Source: Daphnia pulex (Eukaryota > Arthropoda > Branchiopoda > Diplostraca > Daphniidae). From it: a stretch of DNA of 64,000 nt. The DNA lies in the NCBI RefSeq assembly GCF_021134715.1, contig NC_060027.1:1612001-1676000 (forward strand), in the 5' to 3' direction. Position 1 is the stretch's first letter. Each line of letters begins with the position of its first letter. The notes beneath the pieces were generated by a model. It saw nothing but the letters and a program-made list of their open reading frames with translations, was not told the origin of the DNA and did not search any database. A program made the translations under genes and the position numbers. Below are positions 38,642 to 49,447 of the stretch, piece by piece.

Positions 38642-41639
38642 TTATAGACGGATCAAGAAAGTTTCACTTGCAACAACACCATTTTCGACAATCAACTCCG
38701 GAGCTTCGTTTAAAGCTCCTAAGATTAAGGAACTCAAATCCTCGCCAATTCCGGCCATTGTCACCACGGGAGAATCTTCAGACGCCTAAACGAAATCAAT
38801 TTATTTATCAACAAACAATGAACTTTCTAAAATACAAGAAGTTGTGGATACCTTAAGTTTCTCCTTCTCCAGCAAATTTGAACCTTCACTATCGATGGAA
38901 TCATTCACGTCACCTAAACAAATAAAAGTTCCATGGGACAATCGACAGGTTAAAATAACGATTATAGATTGAACTGTTAAAATGTAAAAAGCACTTTGAC
39001 GGTTTACCTGATTCCCCTTTGTCGTCGACAACATCACGACAAATGCCATTGCTGACACTAATGTCCTGGGGTAATTGATGGCCATTGGAGTGTCCCTCAC
39101 GCTTATTGGGAACCTCATTGGCTTGAACGACGTTGCTGTTTTCGTGAGATAGCCACCCGATATTGCGTAGATCAATGACACCTCGAATAAGGGAACGGAT
39201 ACGGTCGGAAATTTCGGCCTTGTTACCGATCACCATCAAATTGTTCAAGTAAGTAGTCATCATCTCCATGTTTTTCTAAATTACCAAAACAAAAAATTAC
39301 ACGTTATCCTGAGTTAAATTAGGGGGAAAAGGACCAACCGGGTTCGGGTTTGGTTTCTTGTTGGGAACCTCTAAATCTTTGCCGATGGAAATCAGAAGAA
39401 AGCAGAGGCACTCGAGCGCTTCTTCATCTCTATCTTGGCTCAACAACCAGACGATACACTCATGTACAAATCTCAGAGGAACCACTTTGATTTTATACAG
39501 TTCTCCCATAAACCTGAAAAAATTGCCCAATAAGTTTCGAAATATTACAATCACACAATCGTTGTACCTGATGTTTGCAAAAGCATATTTCCTTCGATTA
39601 TTCTGCAATTCTATTAGTTCCATTTCCATTTCAGCCTTCTTTGCCTCCTAGAAAATTAAGATTGGTACAGAATTTTATGATCAAAAAGTTGAGCTTGTCG
39701 TTACCGTTTCTGCGCAATCAATTTCTTTCTTTTTATTCTCAACGTCGTACTGCCCGGTGCTTGTCTTATCAAACTCACTCAGGCAACGATCCATCAGCAT
39801 TGATCGGAAGTTTGGCGTTTCAGTTGAATTCGAATCGCACTCTGCCTTCTTCAACGACAAAGATTGGCACGTTTTGGCGTACATCAACGAGAGATTGGGT
39901 TCTTCAAGAGCCTATTTAAAGTAAAATAATTAAATGATAGGACGACATCAGTTCAAATAAACCACCAAACCTTTTCATAAATCAATTGAGAGACTCGCAA
40001 CAAACGTTCTTCAGTGTTGAGATTCAAAGCTTTGAATTTTGGCAATGTTCTCTCAAACGTTAAAGGAGTCAGTTCATTCAAAATCTTAACGACGTGCTTG
40101 AGGTACTCCTGCAATCCAACAACAGAAATGCAAAATCTTTAATGAGATAAAGAGTCATTAATTTCCCATTTACCTCTATACCGACTCCATCGGGAATATA
40201 CATGTCTTTCTTTTCCCTCAACTTAAAACGGTTTTCGGGTTTGCGTAAGTTTTCTTCAGATCGTTTACGCACAATCCTATTCGACTTCAAAGGTTCTTTA
40301 TTTGAAAATTTCTAAAAATATTAAACCAAGAATAAACGTGTGACACTTGGAAACTTTGAAAAAGTAGGGAAAAGAATAGTACCTTTGGCTGCGAAATTTT
40401 AGGAAAAATCAAGCGTTCTGGTGAATTATTGGAAACGTCCTCCTTTTCAAAATAAATGGTGCAAAAATTTACTCAGTAAAAAACGATATAAGCTAACTTT
40501 AGAAGAAGTAAAACAAAACCAAATTAAAAATACCTTTACCGGAGACCCACGGGTGATTTCTTCGTTGATCAATTTTTCAGGTAATATTTGGGATGCCGGG
40601 TTGTTTCGCAATTCCAAAAGAAAAACTCGGTCGTATATCTTTTTCCCCTCTGGACTCCATTGCTCTGTAATAAATCAATTTTTTCAGCACATAAAAAAAA
40701 AAAAAAAAAAAAAAATCACATTTTCAGACATACCTTGCGAGCTTAGATCCTGTACAACCTCAGTTGTTTGTCCTGTTGTTACCTATAATCAACAATGAGC
40801 GGTAATGTTACAATGTAGTTGATCTTCCAATATACAACATACAAAATTTTTATTTTCCTCCAGTGAATAAAGTTGTTTAGATTTTATTACCTCTGAGCTG
40901 AAGAGATATTGGCCGGTTTTCATGCTAGCCAAATGGAGATCGACATACCTACAATGCAATCAGTGTAAAATGAAAAGATTTGTTTAGTATTAAAAATTGT
41001 ATACTTTTTCTTCGAAGCCATTTCTTCACTTAGCTCCCCAAACACAGAGCACACATCCAACAATGTCCTGGCAGAGGAGAAGGCCCCAAGAACAATCCTG
41101 CAGATAAATAATATGCTCACACTGCTATGTAATTTCAAAGAAAAAGATCGTTTTAATATTCACTTTTTATATTGGTTGAATGGGAATAAATTAAACGCTG
41201 TCTCCGCCCAGTTTATGAACTTAAGAACCACATTCTCCAAATGAATTCGGGCCTCAAGCAAATCAGAGACAGTCTGGTGTTGAAACGAAATAAATAGTAC
41301 AGAAAATTACAAATTTTCACCAATTCACCTTAAAATCTTGTTACCTTCAGGGATTTCAGCTCTTCTTTTTTCAACCCAAGCCACTCCATGAGATCAAGCA
41401 AATAATCTAGGTCTTCTTTTCCTTTTTGAAGGATAAAACCTTGTTGAAGAGCGTACAATCGACCTAAAGAGGGAAAATAAGATGGATATTAACGCCGGAA
41501 GAAATACCATGCTTTCAAAATGCATACACCAGTAGCTAACAGCACAGTCTATCGATTCATAGTCGGAAGCAATATCCAGATACTGTTCCATTTTTTTCAA
41601 ATTCGCTGGCAACGAGCCCAAAGAAAACGGAATCGCCAT
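38642..41639 (-). CDS. Gene D: VTA1 N-domain fused to eIF4G-like MIF4G, short form
   Basis: About 16 exons, roughly 660 residues. Residues 1 to about 150 match the VTA1/LIP5 N-terminal domain that binds ESCRT-III proteins: SLPANLKKMEQYLDIASDYE, AVSYWCRLYALQQG, ARIHLENVVLKFINWAE, and TLLDVCSVFGELSEE. The frame then continues through two short exons into IYDRVFLLELRNNPAS (about 40640), the YxxxxLL eIF4E-binding motif of eIF4G. The MIF4G domain follows (about 40110-39010): LNELTPLTFERTL, LNTEERLLRVSQLIYEKALE, RFMGELYKIKVV, EEALECLCFLLISIGKDLE, IDLRNIGW. The end is acidic and stops at 38642. MA3 and W2 are absent. The junctions CAA-G|AG and TGG-T|GT keep one frame throughout. Confidence 0.82.
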
Positions 41640-44383
41640 AATTGTGTTAAAATGTTTGAAATCAAGTATTTTTAGTTAAATCTAGGTAGAAAATGAGAGT
41701 GAGCTATGAACACCATTTGATGCCACGCGTTTGAGCGGTTTGAACAAAATGAAGCTGAAGAAGTGAAGAATTTTGTCACGAGCATAGGCAAGTGCCTAAT
41801 GCCCTTAAGCGATAACAAGGGAGCACTCTGGCGGACAAGTGGTTGGTCTGGCCTGCAAATAGTTCTGAATTTTTTCACCAGAAATGAAATCGGATGATTT
41901 TACGCGGAAATTATTTTAAAAATTAACTTTCATGAAAATCAAAATTGTAACAAGGTTGGAATAAAATGATAAAAATATGTACTACTGATTCCATTTTTTA
42001 AAATCCTTTTTAAAATTTATTATTTATACGTCATTCATACAATGCAGATGCAGGTCAATACTTTATTTTCAGCACGAGTTCGGTAGCAAATAAATGGTAA
42101 TCAATTTTTAAATATGTCAATCTGCGTTAGTTTGTCACTATAAATCGTTTAAAATTAAAGATAGAAAAGTACTTCCTAGAAGCAAATGCGGTGTCCTTAA
42201 GGTGTCCAGCATTCCAGCTGTATAAGAATGCGCTCATTAAAAATAAAAAGATCACGTCATAGGGCAAACATTGTTAATTTGATGAACATGATTACTTTAC
42301 GAAAATCAATTCCGATACTAAAAGGAAAGCGAAAGCTATGATGAGGCTAATAGATTTGCTCGTCTTTCGTCATGGCCGGAAGTGGACGATCGCTCGTTGT
42401 GACACAATGAAATGTACGGATCGATAAAGTGGTCGGATGGTTGGTGAACGTCATGTCCGAATTCTTTCTTTTTAGCTGACTGGATCACCGGGACAAATGG
42501 ACAAAAGTCCTTTTGATGTGATCTCAGACTATTCAGACATATGCTTGGGCTGTTCTATAATTGGAGAGATTTAATTACGTTTTGAGCAGCAGAAAGGCAA
42601 ATGAGAGAACTAGGATAACTGGGTGAGATATTTAGTTTAGATGATAACTGACGAACTGTAATATGAATAAATCATTCAGAGTCGATTGACTATTGAAATT
42701 TCACGCCACAGACATGAAGGCAATCACTACAATGACCAGTTTACAAACAATGTGAAAGATAAAAGAAGTTAAAGAGACTCACCTGACGGTTACAAAATTT
42801 GTTATTCTTGAAAAAAATTTGAGACTTTTTGACGATTTTGACACAGGGTGCCCAATAAACTGTCCAATCGTGACTTTCTAAGTCATGAAAATAAAACTTA
42901 AGTCAAAGTATGACTAGAACGCCCCCTACCCGTGGTGGAAGAGATAATAGCGATCACTTGCCTGTTTGGTTGTTTCCCGTAATACATTTACCCTCACCTC
43001 CATTTACATTATATGAATAAATGTTGATGCTAAAGATTTACATTTACGAATTGTTACCTTAGGGAGAAATTATATCTGCTGCAATGTATTCCTTTCTCAA
43101 ATAAGTTTTGTCATGAACAAACATGTAGGAATCTACTGAACGGTTATTTGACCAATAATATTGAAGCGATTCACCTTGTCCTGGACTTTCCCCCCATTGG
43201 CAAAGAGGATTCGGTACTTTGGTTCGTCTTTGAGGGTAGGTGATCCATCGGGTAAATTCAAAATCACGCGACTGTAGCAGATGGGTTAATGTGAAAATTG
43301 GGTGTGGGACGATGCCAAATGGCAACCAATAAGTGACAGCCAGGTCGGCATATTTGCGTATTTCCTATTGGACGAATCAGATCAATTTATTTGATCTGAC
43401 GTACCGAATAATAAAATAAACACAGATGATGGACTGTGAGCAGAGTCAACTTCGTTCGACAAGTGTTCGGCAAATGTGCAGCACCTATAACCTAATAGAA
43501 AGAATAATGCTGTTTACATTGCAGCTATTTTGAAATACAACCCCTTCACCCGGAATTCCGTATTCACAGTTGGCAATGTTTGAGCACATTAATTGATTAG
43601 CGCGCACTTTCAGTAAGCGCTAAGGGGCGCACGAAGTACTTACATCCGGACCCAACGTCAACAAACGAAGTTAAAAAAATTACTGTCTGTTTTCAAGCCA
43701 TTTGCCTTCACCTGTCACTCCGTGGTGTTGTGCATGATTTTAATTCGTGTTCTGGACAATCCCTCTAGAAAATCTTAAAAATTTGAAAATGTCGAAAGCC
43801 AATTGGTGGCCTATTCGATCCGCAAAGATCGATCATTATTGTCGGTGAGCTGTTGATGATCATCCCATTCTACACGTATAAACGACGTGCTAAGATCCAG
43901 TTAGCCAAGATCAGTTTGATATCAAACAGCAAGAGGAATTTATAGCTTTAAAACCAGGGCACTGCACCAAATCGATTATTTTTCCTATTTTGATGTTCCA
44001 AAGTGTGTGAAATAATATTTTTAAACCTACTAAAAATAGGGAGAACCAAATTTGAAACATCCATTAACAAACAAAAAAGAATATCACGATTTCCCTGGAC
44101 CTTGTAAGGCCTTAATTTACGCACGTAGAAGATAATACACCAAAAAAAAACTCTAACGTACTTCAATTCGATTTGAGCAAATCGTATAATACCAACGGTG
44201 AAACGAAATAAATTTAATTGCGATCTTAGGCAAGTATGAACAACGGAATTTTACTAATGTGCTACTGGAAAGGGATAATTTGCGAAGGGCCGTGAACAAA
44301 TAATTTGTTTGGTTCTTTAACGTTTAAGAAAAATGGGTCAGAAAAACGCGAAGAATGTTATAATTGAGGATGCGCGCAAAGCT
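41640..44383. other. Spacer between genes D and E
   Basis: 2.7 kb holding the gene D promoter and the gene E 3' region. A minus-strand frame at 43325-43059 (88 residues, including CQWGESPGQGESLQYYW) is protein-like, but without splice sites or family match. No MA3 or W2 remnant of gene D was recognised by eye. Confidence 0.4.
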
Positions 44384-47300
44384 TTACTCACATGTTGCTG
44401 CAAACAACATATCCATGGAGCGCCATAATTCCCAAGACGAAGGGGAGACGACGCCGCTATGGAGAAGAATCAGAATAATGCCTGTGATGAAATGGAAGTC
44501 AAAATAATGTTGCGGTTAGTTTAATAGAAAAAACTGAAAGCAAAAGGCAACCTTACAATTGAAATTTTGTTGTTTGTTGGAACATTTTTGAATTGTAAAA
44601 AGGACTTCCAGTTCGTAGTCAGTGCTGTTGCAAACATAGTGTCTTAGCAAGTTGGTCCAGCGTTCGAAAGTAATGTAGTTCATTTCCGAGTCATGTTCTG
44701 AATTAAATAAAGCGGAAATAAACCACACAACTCTAATTTGAAAAGAGAGAAAAGGGTAAAAGTTATCTTGCCTTCCATGGAACATTTAAAGAGTGCGTTG
44801 GTCAAGGTACGGATAAAATCGCAATTCACCTCAAAATTGTGTTTCTGTTAAAAATTTTGAATGATAACAATGATGATAAATGAGATAATTAATTTAAAAA
44901 AATGAAATCAAGACCTGGATCCATGTGTAGACTTCATTATCAGTCAATTGATTAGCATCTCTCAAGAACTTTTCCAGGCTACACTGGAAGTCGATGTTAA
45001 CTTGGCAGGTAGGAACTGGGTTACTGTTAGGCATGCGTGCAAAGCCACTATCCTTTGGTAAAGAATCAAATTTGGAAAGAAATTCCAGTTCCTAATTTCA
45101 GCAACAAATTTAAGATTAATAAAAACAGGATTGATGAAACACATGCATTATAAGCTACCTTGTGATGATTGCGGAATGCGATCAGATCAACATCATGTGG
45201 CAGAACACTGATAAGGGATGCGTTCGAAAAGATAAACAATCTTTCAGCTTCGGCAACACCCTATACAACAATAGATGAATTTATAGTTCTCTTAATTACA
45301 CTTATCACAAAATATTAAGAATAACAATTATCAACGGAAGAGCCGTACTGGCTAAAATTTTACCTGGACAAGTACTAATTCCTTCAGGACCGCAGCTACA
45401 AAATCGGCAGCCAAGGGCGAATTCAGTACCGACGACAACTGTGGAAGAAATTTCAAATTGATCACGCCTTCTTCAAACAGAGGCTCGACCAGTTCAACCG
45501 CTGATTCCCATAGTAACTTGGGGAAAATCACCATCCAATCTTCAGCCCCTTGGAGGAGTTCTGTAAATCTGAAAGAAGTCAATCTGGCTTTGAAAAGTCT
45601 TTCAACCACAAAAAAAAAATTCATTGGCAGAATTCAACTCACCCTTCTTTAAGGTCCGATGTGTTAAAAAGGTTTCTCTTAACCATTTCCTTGAACAAAG
45701 TGCTAGTCGCCCTACGTTCTTCTCTTCCAAGTTCATTCACGTGAAGCAAGCACTGGTTAATAAATCTGGCTACGGTTGATGGATGCAACCATTCCTTCAC
45801 GCCAAGAACCGCATCCTGAAGAGAATTATTATAACACACATAAAAGAAGAATGCATTTACTGTACGTTTTACCTCGATGTTTTTATCATTGGTGAAAAAT
45901 GTACATAGGAGGACGAGTGATTTTAGTGCAATTTCATCGTTCGTTAGAGTAAATTTGCCCAATGGTACATCTAAATATTCAAAGCAATCAAAGTTTTAGG
46001 CTTTTACATCGCAATTTTTCTAATGTTACCTTGAGAGATTTCTCGTGTTAACTGTGGCGATTCAAGACTTTCAAGTACGGGATCAGCAGCGGAGTTTTCA
46101 TGGGATTGCTGACTAGATGAACAAACAGGGATATCTATTCGAAAACAAATAAATTTGAAAAAATGTTCAGAAGTGAAATTCTATCTGCTTTGAGACTGAA
46201 ATAACATAAACATCATAGAAAATTTACACGCGGCATCATATCGCAGCACTATTTATCGACATTAAAACGCTGTTAAATACCAGATATCTGTGAGGGATGC
46301 GAATCTTGTTCGAGATGATCATCCTGGAGCGGGAAGAAAGCACTTTCTGAGGCTGCAAGCGTCACCGGTTCGTCTTTTTCAACATAGTCGCAATCTTCCA
46401 AGGATTCATCCACATTTTGTTGCTGTCTAGGTGAGTCACAAATATTCTGTTCCTGAATCGGGTAGCATTTGAACTGGGAATCTTGAGTTGCACCAGGATA
46501 GCTCTCGGTCGTTGGTTGGAACTCCCCGTTAGACGTTTCTCGCCTCAAAGAATCCAAGCATTTTAGATGTTGTTTCTTAAAGATCCAGTCGCGATTGCGT
46601 AAATTAATAACGTGTTCAATTCGGGAACGAAGACGGTCTGATATTTCGATTTTGGTAACAAGGGATTCCAAAACTTTGAATGCGATATTCAAAGTTGCCA
46701 GGATCTGCATTTAAAAAAATTTAAAAATGAGGAGAGAAGTATTAGAACAAGCATATTGGTCTACCGAGATAGCTGGGAACTCTTTCATTTCCACCCGATA
46801 CTCTACTGCCTTGCCGACCGTAGCCAATAATATGCAAAGGCAGTCCAGCGACTCTTCGTCTTCGATTTCAGCTTTAGTCAATAGCCGACAAATACAATAA
46901 TTCAAAAAGTCGCTTGAAGCAACGCGGTGTTTAAATAATTCACCGATAAACCTGGCAATAACAGTGTTATAGATTTTCAGAAAACTGCGCGCGGTTCAAC
47001 ATTTACGCTACCTTGTGATTCTTGTTGACTTATTCCACACTTGCTTCTTCGGAAAAAAAAAATAGTATTACGGATATGTTTTTATCAAATAGTACATTGA
47101 AATTCTTTTTACCGTTTCGGCGTTCTCAATTTCTTTCTTTTTTTCGACAACATCGACCGGGGAGTGTCTTTCCCGATCAAAATCTTTCTGGCACTGATCC
47201 AACAGCAGCGCACGGAAATTTGTTGTTTTAGCTGGGTTTAAAGCAGATGCAACTTTTCTATGCGACAAGGCAGCACAAATTTTTGCTAATAAAGGCAAGT

Positions 47301-48837
47301 AAACGGCATTTGCAACCAGAACCTAAAATTAAAATAGACAAATCAATTGATTGGAAGAAATTTAGCGTAGGATAATCGTCCAACAATACATTTATTTACA
47401 TACCTTTTTACAAATTAGCTGGGACATTTCTATTAACCTTTCTTCAGTATCAATAGTTAACGCTTTAACTTGTTCTTTTCTTTGTTGAATGTTAGCCCAC
47501 GTTAATCCTTTCAAAATATCTTTGAAGGATATCGGATAGGCCTGAAGTTCAATTAATAAAGGAGTTAATTTGAGATGAAACATTGATTAATAAACAAACC
47601 GAAATTATCTGTTCATTTTTATTTCGATGATCATCTGGACAGTGGTCGCACAACGCTTCTGGCAACTGTTGCGGTTTTTTAAGTGATGCAGGACAATATC
47701 GAAGTTCCAATAGGAAGTGTCGATCATATAGCTTGACTCCTTCGGGATTTACTTTGCCTGCTCGATCTACCGAAAGTAATAGTTAAAGCCACTTAGATTA
47801 AGCGAGACACACACATAGTTATTCAAATTATTAGCTTACTATTATCTTTCAGTGTGTTCGTTAGCGACAGACTTTCAGAAGGCGATGAAATTGTGACTTC
47901 CGCGATGACACAAGACGAATCGACACTGTTTTGTTGGTTAATTTCAGCTGTTACCTGCACAATTTTATAACTATTAAGTACTGATAATATTCAAGCATAT
48001 AATAAATCTTCTCATTTCTAGGTTTAATGCACCATAATTGCATTGACAGTACTAAAGTACAATGGAAACTTATTAACAATTTATACATACTTTTGATAAT
48101 CTGGTTTTCAAGACAGCCCCATTCAACTTGGCCAAACTGCAACAAAGAAACAATTAGATTTTTGTGTATTTTTCAAATTCTAATTGGATTATTATCATTA
48201 ATACTTCTTCTTTTCAGCTAACTCTTCATTTGTCCCCCAGAATGAAGAACAAACATCCAGTAGAGTTTCAGTAGACTCAAGTGTTTCAATTATAAGCCTG
48301 CAAGTCCACACAAAAAATGAAATGGAATAAGTTTTTCATCATACAAAATCAATCACCTACCTGACAGAATGTTTGGTAGCAAAAAACTTGAACCCCATAT
48401 CTGCCCAGCTAAAATGCTGTAGAGCCACGCTTTGAACATGATCTCGAGCAGAGACATGACCAATGATTGCCTGAAATTAGAAGCACGACAGATATTATTA
48501 AGATAACTCCAATGGAATGTTTTGAATACCTTCGAAGGATTGAATTCTTGCTTATGTTTTGAAAGCCTTTCATCTAGCTGATGCAAAAATCTCAGGTCTT
48601 CATATCCTTTGTACAAGGTGTAACCTTTCAGGAGGGCATAGTATTGACCTTGATTAGAATACAACACTTGTGTAGGAAAGAGTGTTATTGAAGCTTAAGT
48701 TTAAAAAATGCATTACACCAATAGGTCACAGTCAAATCAACGGCCTCGTACTCTTTAGCTATGTCCAAATACTTTTGGATGTCTTTCAGATTCGTGGGCA
48801 ATGATGGCAGTGATTCCAAAGAGTTTAGAGTTGCCAT
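44384..48837 (-). CDS. Gene E: VTA1 N-domain fused to full eIF4G core (eIF4E motif, MIF4G, MA3, W2)
   Basis: About 20 exons, near 980 residues. The VTA1-like N-domain (48837-48203) has SLPTNLKDIQKYLDIAKEYE, VTYWCQYYALLKG and TLLDVCSSFWGTNEELAEKK. Then VKLYDRHFLLELRYCPASLK (about 47740) is the eIF4E-binding motif in the eIF4G context, including the following PASxKP...LP. MIF4G lies at about 47560-46560 (LTIDTEERLIEMSQLICKK, NFRALLLDQCQKDFDRE, EESLDCLCILLATVGKA, VINLRNRDWI). A Ser/Gln/acidic linker leads to MA3 (about 45960-45160; EGFTELLQGAEDWMVIFPKL, ELVEPLFEEGVI). A W2-like end follows (44846-44384; MNYITFERWTNLLRHYVC, SGVVSPSSWELWRSM). The final TGTGAGTAA could be a stop or a donor, so the last residues are uncertain. 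Confidence 0.82.
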
Positions 48838-49447
48838 CGTGGTTTAAAAGTAATTTAAACCAAAAACTCGCATCAAAACACAATAAATTAAGCGTGGGTA
48901 ACATATAAAACAAAAAACATTAAACAACCAGCACGTGACCACAACTACGTGAAAAACAGCACATGCATGCCCAAGGATTCAATGCAGACTGCCTCACTGT
49001 GCTGTTGCTGTAGGCTGCCGGCTGCCCTAAGGCTGAAGGGGTAAACTGTGGGATGCAGTTGATTTCTGAGAAGGGCGGGGCCTAAAAATAATGTGGAAGT
49101 GGATATGAAGAACTTGAAGCCTTATAGATTAATAGTGTATTGGAAGTTGGAAGTTGGAACCCACACAGACATAACAATAAAAGAGTGGCTTTATATACCA
49201 CGGAAAAATAATACCTTGTACCTGAATACAAAAATTAAATTGAAAAAATTAAATTTGAAAATATTTTAGATGGAACAGTCAGTAGGGCCTGTAATAAGGT
49301 CATAGATAAAGAAGACGAAGAATGGTCTTTGTCTATGATAAGGTGTTGAATCACTTGAATAATGTCGAGGTTGACATTTCGGGAACGAAGTGTACCTAGT
49401 CGTTGGGGGAAGAGGACACACATTCAGGGGCCATTACACAAACATTC
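48838..49447. other. Spacer between gene E and CUB-like gene
   Basis: 610 bases with the promoter of gene E and the 3' UTR of the CUB-like gene. Contains a short tandem duplication (TTGGAAG, near 49140). No coding exon recognised. Confidence 0.45.

Noticed and set aside
43059-43325. 88-residue minus-strand frame with W/Y/C content
   Set aside because: No splice sites, no family match and no neighbouring exons; it may be chance.
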